Shown here: positions 32,443-40,756 of the stretch, one piece after another
How positions within the stretch are numbered: the first letter of the stretch is position 1
Layout: every line of letters begins with the position of its first letter
Assembly: GCA_027485645.1 (NCBI GenBank)
Contig: JAIXQR010000007.1
Span: forward strand, 682,001-746,000
Reading direction: 5' to 3'
Source of the DNA: a bacterium
GTDB lineage: Bacteria > Armatimonadota > Fimbriimonadia > Fimbriimonadales > Fimbriimonadaceae
Length of the DNA stretch: 64,000 nucleotides
Program-made: the position numbers and the translations under genes
Notes under the pieces: model-generated
Seen by the model: only the letters and a program-made list of their open reading frames with translations
The model's database searches: none
What the model was told of the DNA's origin: nothing

Positions 32443-33989
32443 GTCTGCTTCCTCTTGCTTTGCACGAGTGCGCCATCTGAGACAGCCTGAGCGTCTAACA
32501 CCAGTTCGTCGGCTGCCGAAACTCCAGAAGCTAAGATAACTCCCTCCGCCGTTGACGAAACTACTTTCACTTCTTGCCGCCGAACCCGCTTACCTTCGAC
32601 AACCATCACGAAACTAGTTTCATTCACCTTGGCGATGCAAGAATTCGGAACGACAATTGCGTTCTTGTACTGTTTCGTAACGACGGTAATGTTGGTCGTA
32701 AGGTCTGATCTGAGCTGCTCATCTGTCGAAGTCAGTCGAAACCGAACAAGGACCGTGCCGGTTGTGCGATTGGCTTCCCGACCAATTTGATCTACAACGG
32801 CGCTGTATGCCATAGACGGGTTCGCATCCGGACGAATAATCGCCGCTAAGCCCACCTTCAACTCTGGTAGCAGCTTCTCGTCGACGTCAGCGGATGCGCG
32901 GAATGATATGCCCGAAGTGATTCGAAGCAGTACCTTGCCAGCTTGGACGGTATCTCCGAGGGAAACGTCGCGACGACTCACGTATCCTGCAATCGGCGCT
33001 CGCAGTTCCGTTTGCTGCAATTTGGCCGCGATTTCATCAGCCCTTGCCCGACGGACTTCAATCAGCAGCTTCGCCGCTTCGAGAGCAAACTGATTGACCT
33101 GAACTTCATTTGCCGCCGATTGAGCCTGAGAACGCAGGGACAAACGCTCTTGCAACGCGCGCTCGGCCCGTTGAAGCGCCATCTTTGCCGCGGCATACGC
33201 GGTCTCCGACTCCGCCAAAGCTGCTTGCGACTCCGCAATGTCCTCGGCACGCCCACTCTCCAGTGACTTAAGTTCTTGGCGGGCCGACTCGGTCGCGGCC
33301 TTTGCCGTTACGAGGGCCAACTCTGCGGATTCGAGGTTCTTCTTTGGAACCGCCCCGGTTTCATAGAGGTAGGACTGGCGCTTTACCTCTCGCTCACGGT
33401 CCGCCATCGTCGCTTCTGCAGAGCCAAGCGATGCCTGCGCTTTGCGAACATCTTCTGGCCGTGCTCCGGTGGCGACCTTTTGCAACCTCGCTCGGACCTG
33501 CAACAGGCGCTTCTCCGAGATTCGTAGGTTCTCCGCCGCTTGGTCACGACTAGCGCGGAGATCTAACGATAGTTCGAGAGATCGATCTGCAATTGTTCTA
33601 CTCAGCGAACTTCCCCGGTACGCCGCTTGAGCCCGCATCAATTCCGCCTCAGCCTGTTTCAGCAGAGACCGAGCCTCTCGTTCCTGCGCTAACAGCTCGC
33701 CGTCATCAAGTTTCAGGAGTAGCTGTCCTGGTTCTACTCTTGCGCCAACGTCAACCAACAACTGCCGTACTTGAGCGACAGAACTTGCCGAAGAGATTGA
33801 GACCTCCGAAATGGGCTCAATCCGTCCGGTTAGCGAGAGAACAGTGTCAATATCACGTGGATTTACCGAGAATGTTTCAACTTCACGCGGTCGGCCACTA
33901 AAGAGTGAGTAGCCAATTGCCACGGATATTGCGACCGCGACAAAGTAAACCCATTTAGGCAGCGAAAACAAGTACCGTAATCGACTCAT
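32439..33989 (-). CDS. Membrane-fusion/HlyD-type adaptor with long coiled coil
   Basis: 516 aa. One N-terminal membrane helix (about 14-32), a biotinyl-lipoyl half-motif (SISSASSVAQVRQLLVDVG), then a long coiled coil of about 230 residues rich in Ala/Glu/Arg/Gln, the second lipoyl half (TELRAPIAGYVSRRDVSLGD) and beta-barrel/membrane-proximal domains. The coiled coil is longer than in many MacA proteins, suggesting either a direct bridge to an outer-membrane channel or a tall adaptor. ATGA overlaps on both sides (permease and lipoprotein). Confidence 0.92.
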   Translation of the reverse strand: MSRLRYLFSLPKWVYFVAVAISVAIGYSLFSGRPREVETFSVNPRDIDTVLSLTGRIEPISEVSISSASSVAQVRQLLVDVGARVEPGQLLLKLDDGELLAQEREARSLLKQAEAELMRAQAAYRGSSLSRTIADRSLELSLDLRASRDQAAENLRISEKRLLQVRARLQKVATGARPEDVRKAQASLGSAEATMADREREVKRQSYLYETGAVPKKNLESAELALVTAKAATESARQELKSLESGRAEDIAESQAALAESETAYAAAKMALQRAERALQERLSLRSQAQSAANEVQVNQFALEAAKLLIEVRRARADEIAAKLQQTELRAPIAGYVSRRDVSLGDTVQAGKVLLRITSGISFRASADVDEKLLPELKVGLAAIIRPDANPSMAYSAVVDQIGREANRTTGTVLVRFRLTSTDEQLRSDLTTNITVVTKQYKNAIVVPNSCIAKVNETSFVMVVEGKRVRRQEVKVVSSTAEGVILASGVSAADELVLDAQAVSDGALVQSKRKQT

Positions 33990-34654
33990 CGCTTGATCCT
34001 CGGCAGTTCGACGTAATACTTAGCGACGGGATCAAACTTCTCTAACGGGCCAAGTAACTTGCTCAAAGATTCGCTCTGTTTTGGCGTGAGTACTGCTACC
34101 AGTGCTTGCTTCTCCGAACCATCTGTGTTGCCTGGCAACTGTTCATACTTCGCTCGGATGGAGTCGAACTTGCGCTGTTGATCTCGGGTTAGCTTTAGAC
34201 TTCGTTTGGTTTCCTTTTCATGAAGAAAAGCCGGTCCTTTCAGCTGGTTCATGAGCTGTTCTAACCTAGCAAGTCGCGCGTCGGACAGAAGAGTCAGCAC
34301 TTTGGCTTCAGTCTCGGCAAGCTTTCCGCGAAGAACGTCCTTGATCATCGAGTCGCTGATGAACGATGGAAGGCCTCCACCATTCGGTGGCTTTGCATTC
34401 GATTCAAACGTCTCTCGAATCTTCTTCTTTAAGTAGTTGCTCAGATCAAGCTGTTTAGCCACGTCCGTTCGCAGAATCGTTCCCAAGCGAGTACCAGCAA
34501 GGATTTCCTCAACTGAGATATCAGCTGCCGTCGTCGAATCGGCAACCTTAACCGAGTAGTTCCGAGGCTGCGGAGCCGGCCGACAGGAGGCGAGGAGCCC
34601 AAACGAAATGACGAAAACGAAGAGAATTTTCGAGTTAGTTTGATGACGGTTCAT
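33986..34654 (-). CDS. Lipoprotein with helical periplasmic domain, in export operon
   Basis: About 222 aa from the ATG at 34654 (MNRHQTNSKILF), preferred over the GTG-type start at 34672 because it gives a compact lipoprotein signal ending LLASC (Cys near residue 24). The mature part is mostly helical and charged, with two repeats of a 'LTPKQSESLSKLL' / 'LTRDQQRKFDSI' kind, as in Spy/CpxP-like periplasmic proteins that have LTxxQ motifs. I infer a sensory or chaperone role for the exporter. The stop overlaps the adaptor start by 4 bp. Confidence 0.78.
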   Translation of the reverse strand: MNRHQTNSKILFVFVISFGLLASCRPAPQPRNYSVKVADSTTAADISVEEILAGTRLGTILRTDVAKQLDLSNYLKKKIRETFESNAKPPNGGGLPSFISDSMIKDVLRGKLAETEAKVLTLLSDARLARLEQLMNQLKGPAFLHEKETKRSLKLTRDQQRKFDSIRAKYEQLPGNTDGSEKQALVAVLTPKQSESLSKLLGPLEKFDPVAKYYVELPRIKR

Positions 34655-34681
34655 CGGATGTACCACACGCATTCAAGATAC

Positions 34682-34694
34682 GTGTAGAGTACAC
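34682..34694. promoter_or_regulatory. Inverted repeat GTGTA-GAG-TACAC between marR and export genes
   Basis: A perfect 5-bp inverted repeat with 3-nt spacer in the 87-bp gap between the marR stop (34742) and the lipoprotein start (34654). It could be a half-length MarR operator, which would give local control of the export genes. Weak on its own. Confidence 0.3.
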
Positions 34695-34741
34695 AAGATT
34701 TGTTTCAGTTCTAGTACATGTGGGACATTCAGAACTTATCT

Positions 34742-35251
34742 TCAGATTTCTTCCAGAATTGTGTTTGGGTTTTCAAGCCGACGAATGCACGCGGCCTCCG
34801 CTTCACTCAAGGCTTCAAGCGTCTTGAGTGCTCCCCGTAAATCCTCCGCGCTCAAATGCTCCAACAGATCCGGAAAGATGGTTGCACTCGCTTTCCGAAT
34901 CGCAATCTCCACTCCAAATCCGGCTTCGGTCACCTGAACTTCCGTAATCCTGCGATCCTCCTTGTTCAGAGTCCGATCAATCAGGCCCTTGTTCTCAAGG
35001 CTATCAAGCATTCGAGTAATCGTCGTTCGATCGCGCTGCAGAGCGTCCGCAATTCCGGTCACCGTGTTCTGCTGAAACCTTGCGATCGCGCCGAGCCCCA
35101 TTGCTTCTTCCGGAGAGAGATCAATGCCCTGGCTTTGAAGCAATCTGGAAAGCAATGCGCGTGAGGAATGGGCCGTCCTGGTTACCCGGAAAAGTAAGGA
35201 CGCCAAGAGCATATGGGCTTCAGGACCGGATGGAACTGGTTGCGAAGCCAC
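34742..35251 (-). CDS. MarR-family transcriptional regulator
   Basis: 169 aa. The winged helix-turn-helix is clear: VTGIADALQRDRTTITRMLDSLENKGLIDRTLNKEDRRITEVQVTEAG, with the wing carrying the D-R-R motif. N- and C-terminal helices form the dimer interface. The first gene of the exporter operon, so probably a repressor relieved by the exported compound (usual MarR logic, inferred). It starts at GTG 35251 with TATGAT ending 5 nt upstream. Confidence 0.92.
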   Translation of the reverse strand: MASQPVPSGPEAHMLLASLLFRVTRTAHSSRALLSRLLQSQGIDLSPEEAMGLGAIARFQQNTVTGIADALQRDRTTITRMLDSLENKGLIDRTLNKEDRRITEVQVTEAGFGVEIAIRKASATIFPDLLEHLSAEDLRGALKTLEALSEAEAACIRRLENPNTILEEI

Positions 35252-35391
35252 TCCTCATCATACAATCCCGGTTTTCAAGATGCCTAGACTCTTCATCAAC
35301 GAGGTTGAATAAAATCTGAACTGATGGGAACTGATAAATTCATCATTTTCGTATGATGTTTCACCGCGACCGTCGTCGCCCAAGAACGCAT

Positions 35392-36324
35392 ATGAAAACT
35401 TTCAAGTCCGTCATCTTCTTCGCTGCCACTCTCGCAACCGTTGCATCCGCCACGGCGGCGGACATTGTCGACACGGCCATTGGGGCCGGTAACTTTAAGA
35501 CCCTCATCACTGCCGTTCAAAAGGCCGGACTCGAGTCCAGCCTCCGCAAGGGCAATAACCTCACTGTCTTCGCCCCGACCGACGCCGCCTTCGCCGCCCT
35601 GCCAAAGGGAACGCTAGAAAAGCTGATTCAGCCGAACAACAAAGGTGCGCTCACTCAAATCCTAACTTTCCATGTTCTGCCGAAGGAGGTCCTTGGCGCA
35701 AATCTCGACCGCGTGAAGTCGAAGACAAACTTCGAAACCCTTAACGGCGCAAACCTCACCTTCGAAAAGCGCGGCGCAAAAATTGGAAACGCTCGCATCG
35801 TTACCCGTGACATCCTCACCGACAACGGCGTGATCCACGTCATCGACGCCGTCTTGCTCCCACCAAACCTGCCTAAGCTCAACGATGCAGAAGCGTCGGA
35901 AGCAAGAGCCGATGGCAACCTCGTTGAAGTCGCGCAAGGTGCTGGTCAGTTCAAAACCCTCATCAAGGCCGTCCAAACCGCAGGTCTTGCCAAAACTCTC
36001 ATGGGCGACGGACCTTTCACCGTCTTCGCACCAAACGACGAGGCATTCGCAAAGCTCGGCCACACGGTTTCCGACCTCCTGAAGCCAGAAAACCGAGGCA
36101 CCTTAACTAGCATCCTCACGTACCACGTCCTACCTACCGAAGTCCTCGCGGCAAACGTTCTTCGCTTGCAAGATGGAGCCCACGTTAAGACCGTGAACGG
36201 CAAAACCGTCCGCATCCGAAACAAAGGCACCCTCCGCGTCAACAACAGTCGCATCATCGCCACCGACGTCCTCGCCAGCAATGGCGTCATCCACGTCATC
36301 GATTCCGTTCTGATGCCGCACTAA
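35392..36324 (+). CDS. Secreted protein with two fasciclin (FAS1) domains
   Basis: About 310 aa from ATG 35392 (MKTFKSVIFFAATLATVASATAA, a good signal peptide). Two FAS1 domains (about residues 25-165 and 175-310), each with the H1 motif (NLTVFAPTDAAFAAL; FTVFAPNDEAFAKL) and H2 motif (NGVIHVIDAVLLPP; NGVIHVIDSVLMPH). FAS1 proteins mediate adhesion or matrix contact. The tandem copies are near-identical in key blocks, a likely internal duplication. Divergent from marR; a CATCAT/ATGATG inverted repeat at 35341-35358 lies upstream. Confidence 0.92.
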   Translation: MKTFKSVIFFAATLATVASATAADIVDTAIGAGNFKTLITAVQKAGLESSLRKGNNLTVFAPTDAAFAALPKGTLEKLIQPNNKGALTQILTFHVLPKEVLGANLDRVKSKTNFETLNGANLTFEKRGAKIGNARIVTRDILTDNGVIHVIDAVLLPPNLPKLNDAEASEARADGNLVEVAQGAGQFKTLIKAVQTAGLAKTLMGDGPFTVFAPNDEAFAKLGHTVSDLLKPENRGTLTSILTYHVLPTEVLAANVLRLQDGAHVKTVNGKTVRIRNKGTLRVNNSRIIATDVLASNGVIHVIDSVLMPH

Positions 36325-36332
36325 GCCCAAAA

Positions 36333-36375
36333 CAGCTCCCTCTCGCAATGCAACCCAGAACGTGAGAGGGAGCTG
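36333..36375 (-). terminator. Terminator between fasciclin gene and pirin
   Basis: A perfect 12-bp stem CAGCTCCCTCTC (36333-36344) / GAGAGGGAGCTG (36364-36375), 19-nt loop. Four T's follow on the minus strand, so it mainly ends the pirin transcript; it may also serve the fasciclin gene. Confidence 0.6.
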
Positions 36376-36388
36376 GCTCAAGAACAAT

Positions 36389-37228
36389 CTAAACCGGAAA
36401 AGTCCCGGCCGCGATCTGATCCACCGCTTCCGCCATTTGCTCCGCCGTATTCAAAACAATCGATCGGTACTGCATCACCGGCTCATTCAAAGGGGCGGCG
36501 GCAAACAGAATGATGTCCACCGGTCCCGCGTCTGTCGCGCGCAGCCGCACCGCATCATCCGCACCAAGCACTCCTAGCTGTGCCTCAGCGACCGTCTTCG
36601 TGCCGGACTCAAACGAGCCTCGAGCGGCGTAGACCCCGCCAAGAAACCCCGCTGGAATCGGCACCGTCAACCCAGGACCAGGCTCAAGATGGATATGCAA
36701 AACAAGCGGGTTCACCGCGATTCCGCTGACGGCGCCTTTGACCCCGAAGTACTCACCCGCAATCACTCTCACAAATCCAGCTGGAACTGGAACCTGCGGA
36801 ATCTGATCTTCCGCCTTCGCGACGTATCCCGGCGCGACAAACTTCTGCGCCGCAGGCAGGTTGAACCACAATTGAATCGAGTCATTCCCATCGGCGTGAC
36901 CGACGAGCATTTCGGAGTGCCAAATCCCTGAGCCAGCGGTCATCCATTGCACCGCGCCTTTCGAAATCGTATCGTCGTTCCCTAGCGAATCGCGGTGATT
37001 CACCTGTCCGCTCAGCACAATCGTCAGCGTTTCAATTCCGCGATGAGGATGCCGCGGAAAACCAACCGATTCCGCACCTTCACCCGCCGGAACCGTGAGG
37101 TGGTCCAAGAGCAAAAATGGATCCAGCGTGATCAAGCGCTCACTCCCGATGCTGCGTCGAATGCGAACGCCTTCGGCTTCTGCGGCCTCAATCGGCTCGG
37201 CTACAAAGGCAATCTGTTTTGTACTCAT
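36389..37228 (-). CDS. Pirin-family protein (bicupin)
   Basis: 279 aa. The pirin metal site is visible: GFPRHPHRGIETLTIVLSG with two His, NHRDSLGN with a third, and WMTAGSGIWHSEM as the Glu/His region. The C-terminal cupin (LGGVYAARGSFESGTKTV) is present. Pirins range from quercetin dioxygenases to redox-sensing transcription cofactors; the role is not predictable here. An AAGAAAGA stretch about 4 nt before the ATG may be the ribosome-binding site. Confidence 0.93.
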   Translation of the reverse strand: MSTKQIAFVAEPIEAAEAEGVRIRRSIGSERLITLDPFLLLDHLTVPAGEGAESVGFPRHPHRGIETLTIVLSGQVNHRDSLGNDDTISKGAVQWMTAGSGIWHSEMLVGHADGNDSIQLWFNLPAAQKFVAPGYVAKAEDQIPQVPVPAGFVRVIAGEYFGVKGAVSGIAVNPLVLHIHLEPGPGLTVPIPAGFLGGVYAARGSFESGTKTVAEAQLGVLGADDAVRLRATDAGPVDIILFAAAPLNEPVMQYRSIVLNTAEQMAEAVDQIAAGTFPV

Positions 37229-37374
37229 GATCTTTCTTACGTTATATCACCGTGTCATTGACATTGCCTTTCGCAGGCGGTATACATCGGTTGAGCGTTG
37301 CCAGCCGGGGCCACGAAGAAAGACGCTCAACTCGTCTCCGTCCACCCTCTTCCCTCTGTTTTAGGAGCCCATAA

Positions 37375-39561
37375 ATGGAAACCGCGCCTGCATTGCGCCC
37401 CGGGGATGCCCCCCTCACCAGTTCAGAAACCCTCATCGAGCTCATCGGAGACTTTGCCGAGAACGGCCGTTTTGGCAGCCGGACCCTCCTTGTCGACGCC
37501 ACCCAGGTGCGCGTCCAGGAAACCGGCGGCGCCGTCTCATTCCAAATCCCCATCGCCGATATCAAGAGCGCTCGAAACGAGCCTCTTGTAGGTGGCGGTC
37601 GCTTGGAAGTCACCACCAAAACCGGTGAGATCCTTCCGATCATCTCCTACTCCCTCACCGTCGCGGCAAAATTCAGCGAAGCCGCCCGAGGCATTGAGCA
37701 ACTAGCAAAGGGAGAACCGCTCTCCATTAACCTAAAGCAAGAGCGACTTCGCTGTGCCAAGTGCAATCGCCTGCTTCCGGAGAAAGATGGCATCTGCCCC
37801 GCCTGCGTAAACCGTGGCCGCACGATGCTTCGCATCGGCAAGTTCCTTCACCCGTACACCAAGCAAGCGCTTCTCCTCACCTTCATTTCGCTGCTCACCA
37901 CGATCTTAAACCTGCTCCCGCCGATGATCCAGGGGCAGCTCATCGATCGCGTCTTGCAGAAGCATGAAGAGCTACCCATGCTCTGGCAGCTCATGGGCGC
38001 CTGGCTTGGCGTACTCGTGATCAACTCCGGCCTGCAAATCCTCAACGGCCGCACAATCAGTTTCCTTGCCGGTTCGATCGCGGCTGACCTACGCGCTGCT
38101 GTGTACCGATCCATCGAGTTCTTACAGCTCAGCTTCTTCGATAAGAAGCAGGTCGGAGCGATCGCATCCCGCGTCACCAGCGATACCGACCGAGTTTGGG
38201 GCTTCCTCGTTGAGGGTGTTCCTTATCTCCTTCTCAACGGCCTGACCCTCATCGGGATCATGGGCTTCCTTTTCTGGACAAACGCGTTCCTCGCGGCGTG
38301 CATCCTGGCCCCGGTACCGATCATCCTCGGCATCGGCGCGTTCTTCTGGAAGCCGATGTCGCAGATGTTCCACCGCGTCGGCCAAAAGTGGGCTCGATTC
38401 CATACTCACCTCAATGAGTCGCTGCACGGCATCCGCGTCGTCAAGGCGTTTGCCAACGAAGACAAGGAGTACAACAAGTTCCGCGACCGGAACTACGAAC
38501 TCCGCGATGCCGGTGTCCAAGCCGACACTCGCTGGCACACGATTTTCGGCGCGATGACCTTTTTCACCGCCCTTGGCGGCCTTATCTGCTGGACCGTTGG
38601 CGGATACATGGTCTACAACAAGCAGCTCACCCTCGGTGAGTTCTGGCGCATCAATGCCTTCTTGCAGCTGGTTTATGGACCGCTCATGTGGTTCTCCGCC
38701 ATCAACCAATGGTTTAGCCGCGCCATGGCCGGTGCCGACCGCATCTTCGAAATCATCGACACCGAAGCCGAAAACTACGGCGACCTCGGCAAGAAGATGG
38801 AGATCAGCGGTCAAGTCAAGTTCGAAAATGTCCGCTTTGGCTACGACAAGTCGAACCCGGTCCTGAAAGGAATCGACTTCACCGCTGAAGCTGGAGAAAT
38901 GATCGGCCTAGTTGGAAAGTCGGGTGCCGGAAAGTCCACCACGATCAACCTCATCTGCCGGTTCTATGAGCCAGATGCCGGTGTGATCAAGATCGACGGC
39001 GTCGACTACCGTGACATCTCGCTCCAAGACCTCCGCCGCCAAATCGGAATCGTTCTTCAAGAACCGTTCCTGTTCAATGGCACGATCGCCGAGAACATCG
39101 CCTATGGCAAACCTGGCGCGTCGCTGGACGAAATCATCGAAGCCGCCCGCGCCGCAAACGCCCACAACTTCATCCTCGCAAAGCCAGATGGCTACGACAG
39201 CATGGTCGGCGAAAGAGGGGCAAAGCTATCTGGCGGCGAACGTCAGCGCGTTTCGATCGCTCGAGCAATCCTGCACAACCCGCGCATTCTCATCCTCGAT
39301 GAAGCAACCTCGTCGGTTGACGTGGAAACGGAAAAGCAAATTCAAGAAGCCATCGGCCGCCTCATCAAGGGCCGCACGACCTTCGCGATCGCCCACCGAC
39401 TTTCGACGCTAAGAAACGCAAATCGTCTGATCGTGCTCGATCGCGGAGAGATCGCGGAAATTGGAACCCACGAAGAATTGATGGAAAAGAAGGGAGCGTT
39501 CTACACCTTAGTAGAAACCCAAACTGCCATCAACGAGATCATTGGGCTCGGAAGTGTGTAG
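37375..39561 (+). CDS. ABC exporter (MsbA-like) with N-terminal PH-like and zinc-ribbon region
   Basis: 728 aa. Residues 1-120 are a soluble strand-rich domain, followed by a zinc ribbon Cys127-x2-Cys130 ... Cys141-x2-Cys144 (RCAKCNRLL ... ICPACVNRG). Next comes a six-helix transmembrane domain (about 160-460) and an ATPase with Walker A LVGKSGAGKST, signature LSGGERQRVS, Walker B ILILDEATSSVD and H-loop AHRLST. The ribbon-plus-exporter architecture with a DUF1854 gene downstream is the pair known from cyanophycin gene clusters ('cyanophycin metabolism-associated ABC transporter'), though no cyanophycin synthetase is in this window. An AGGAG ribosome-binding site lies 9 nt before the ATG. Confidence 0.92.
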   Translation: METAPALRPGDAPLTSSETLIELIGDFAENGRFGSRTLLVDATQVRVQETGGAVSFQIPIADIKSARNEPLVGGGRLEVTTKTGEILPIISYSLTVAAKFSEAARGIEQLAKGEPLSINLKQERLRCAKCNRLLPEKDGICPACVNRGRTMLRIGKFLHPYTKQALLLTFISLLTTILNLLPPMIQGQLIDRVLQKHEELPMLWQLMGAWLGVLVINSGLQILNGRTISFLAGSIAADLRAAVYRSIEFLQLSFFDKKQVGAIASRVTSDTDRVWGFLVEGVPYLLLNGLTLIGIMGFLFWTNAFLAACILAPVPIILGIGAFFWKPMSQMFHRVGQKWARFHTHLNESLHGIRVVKAFANEDKEYNKFRDRNYELRDAGVQADTRWHTIFGAMTFFTALGGLICWTVGGYMVYNKQLTLGEFWRINAFLQLVYGPLMWFSAINQWFSRAMAGADRIFEIIDTEAENYGDLGKKMEISGQVKFENVRFGYDKSNPVLKGIDFTAEAGEMIGLVGKSGAGKSTTINLICRFYEPDAGVIKIDGVDYRDISLQDLRRQIGIVLQEPFLFNGTIAENIAYGKPGASLDEIIEAARAANAHNFILAKPDGYDSMVGERGAKLSGGERQRVSIARAILHNPRILILDEATSSVDVETEKQIQEAIGRLIKGRTTFAIAHRLSTLRNANRLIVLDRGEIAEIGTHEELMEKKGAFYTLVETQTAINEIIGLGSV

Positions 39562-39714
39562 TAGTGTTTTGGCCCTAATGATGGTTTGAATCGAGGGCCA
39601 CAACACGGTACTATCTCATCGTCAAAAGTCAGGCAATGTTGCCAATTGACTGCAAACTGGCTACGAAGCCTAACGACGCAAGCGGTTCTGAAGCAAGAAC
39701 CGGAGGTGAACAAA

Positions 39715-39780
39715 ATGATCAAGTTAATGAAAATTGTATTCAACCCCCTCGCGCGTCGGTTCGATCGCGCGAAACTTTAA
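39715..39780 (+). CDS. Possible 21-aa leader peptide with very strong ribosome-binding site
   Basis: MIKLMKIVFNPLARRFDRAKL, stop at 39778-39780. It is preceded by GGAGGTGA (39702-39709), an almost perfect Shine-Dalgarno with 5-nt spacing and the strongest in the window. It is too short to be more than a leader or small basic amphipathic peptide. The downstream ORF begins in the -1 frame within about 20 bp, so it may be translationally coupled or, less likely, reached by frameshift. Confidence 0.45.
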   Translation: MIKLMKIVFNPLARRFDRAKL

Positions 39781-39797
39781 ACCCAACTCGCACGATT

Positions 39798-40175
39798 TTG
39801 ACGGAAACTCTAAACAAACCCGAGCCCACTTTGACGTCTGCCCTGACTGAAAGTCAGGCGATCCCATATCCTCTCCGTGCCCGGCCCATCGCCGCCGCAC
39901 TGAGATCACAAAGAGCCTACGAAGGTCTGCTCGCTATGCTCGGCATTGCCGTGGTAAAACGAGCCGAAGGGCCATACATCCGCGTTGAAGCACGGCTAAA
40001 TGATCGAACCATCGCCGAACTTCTGCTGGATGTCACCCCTGGCCAGCCAAGGATTGGCGCCCCCGTCGTCGACCCAGACTTCGAGAGATGTGGACTAGAG
40101 CAAGGGCTCCGCGCCCATGCCCTCCGGATGCTCTCAAGCTCTGGCGAGCGATGGGTTGAACTCATTCAGAACTGA
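39798..40175 (+). CDS. Hypothetical protein between ABC exporter and DUF1854 gene
   Basis: About 125 aa from a TTG at 39798; the start is uncertain because the frame is open from 39636 without a convincing start (other choices are TTG 39831 and ATG 39936). The C-terminal 90 residues look like real protein (AYEGLLAMLGIAVVKRAEGPYIRVEARLNDRTIAELLLDV), a small alpha/beta domain. It ends 7 bp before the DUF1854 start, so they share a transcript. No family recognised. Confidence 0.55.
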   Translation: MTETLNKPEPTLTSALTESQAIPYPLRARPIAAALRSQRAYEGLLAMLGIAVVKRAEGPYIRVEARLNDRTIAELLLDVTPGQPRIGAPVVDPDFERCGLEQGLRAHALRMLSSSGERWVELIQN

Positions 40176-40182
40176 GAACGCC

Positions 40183-40653
40183 ATGACTCCGCAAACCATT
40201 CGCCTCTTTCACGAACCCAAAGACCGTCTTCGGCTCACCGCCGAGGACCGGTCTTTTGTAACCGTTAAGCCCGTCTGGTCTGCCCCCCTCAGCCACCCAA
40301 CGAAGTACCTGTCGTTGATGAACGGCAAAGGCGAAGAAATCCTCCTCGTGCCAAACCTTGAGGACCTCAATCCTGAGAGTCTAAAGGCTGCAAACGAGGA
40401 GTTAGCTCGTCGGTACCTAACCGCCCAAGTGCAAACCATTCTCGACGCAAGAACCGAGTTTGGGGCAACTTACTGGACCGTCGAAACTGAGCGAGGAACC
40501 CGCGAACTGGTAACGCAATCGCTTCAGGAAAACGCCCAGTGGCTGTCGCCTACCCATCTCATGCTCATCGATGTAGATGGAAACCGGTTCGAACTAACGG
40601 ACATCAATGCCCTCGACGCGAAGAGCCAGCAACTGCTCCACTCTGTCATCTGA
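40183..40653 (+). CDS. DUF1854 family protein
   Basis: 156 aa from ATG 40183. It has the family features I recall: a Leu/Ala strand N-terminus, ANEELARRYLTAQVQTILD, ATYWTVETERGTRELV, and the end block THLMLIDVDGNRFELTDINALDAKSQQLL. DUF1854 proteins occur next to the zinc-ribbon ABC exporter in cyanophycin clusters; the function is unknown. Here the exporter is also directly upstream, which supports a conserved pair working independently of cyanophycin genes. Confidence 0.83.
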   Translation: MTPQTIRLFHEPKDRLRLTAEDRSFVTVKPVWSAPLSHPTKYLSLMNGKGEEILLVPNLEDLNPESLKAANEELARRYLTAQVQTILDARTEFGATYWTVETERGTRELVTQSLQENAQWLSPTHLMLIDVDGNRFELTDINALDAKSQQLLHSVI

Positions 40654-40756
40654 TTCTCGCTACTTCAAGGCGGTAACTTGAAAGCAACCCAAATCATTAA
40701 GCCACTGTTAAGATCGAACCCATTTGCAACCTTCGAGTTGTATCCTAAGTAATTCG

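Noticed and set aside
39636-39797. N-terminal extension of the 39798 ORF to 39636
   Set aside because: Polar, Asn/Gln-rich translation with no start signal; overlaps a strong ribosome-binding site serving another frame.
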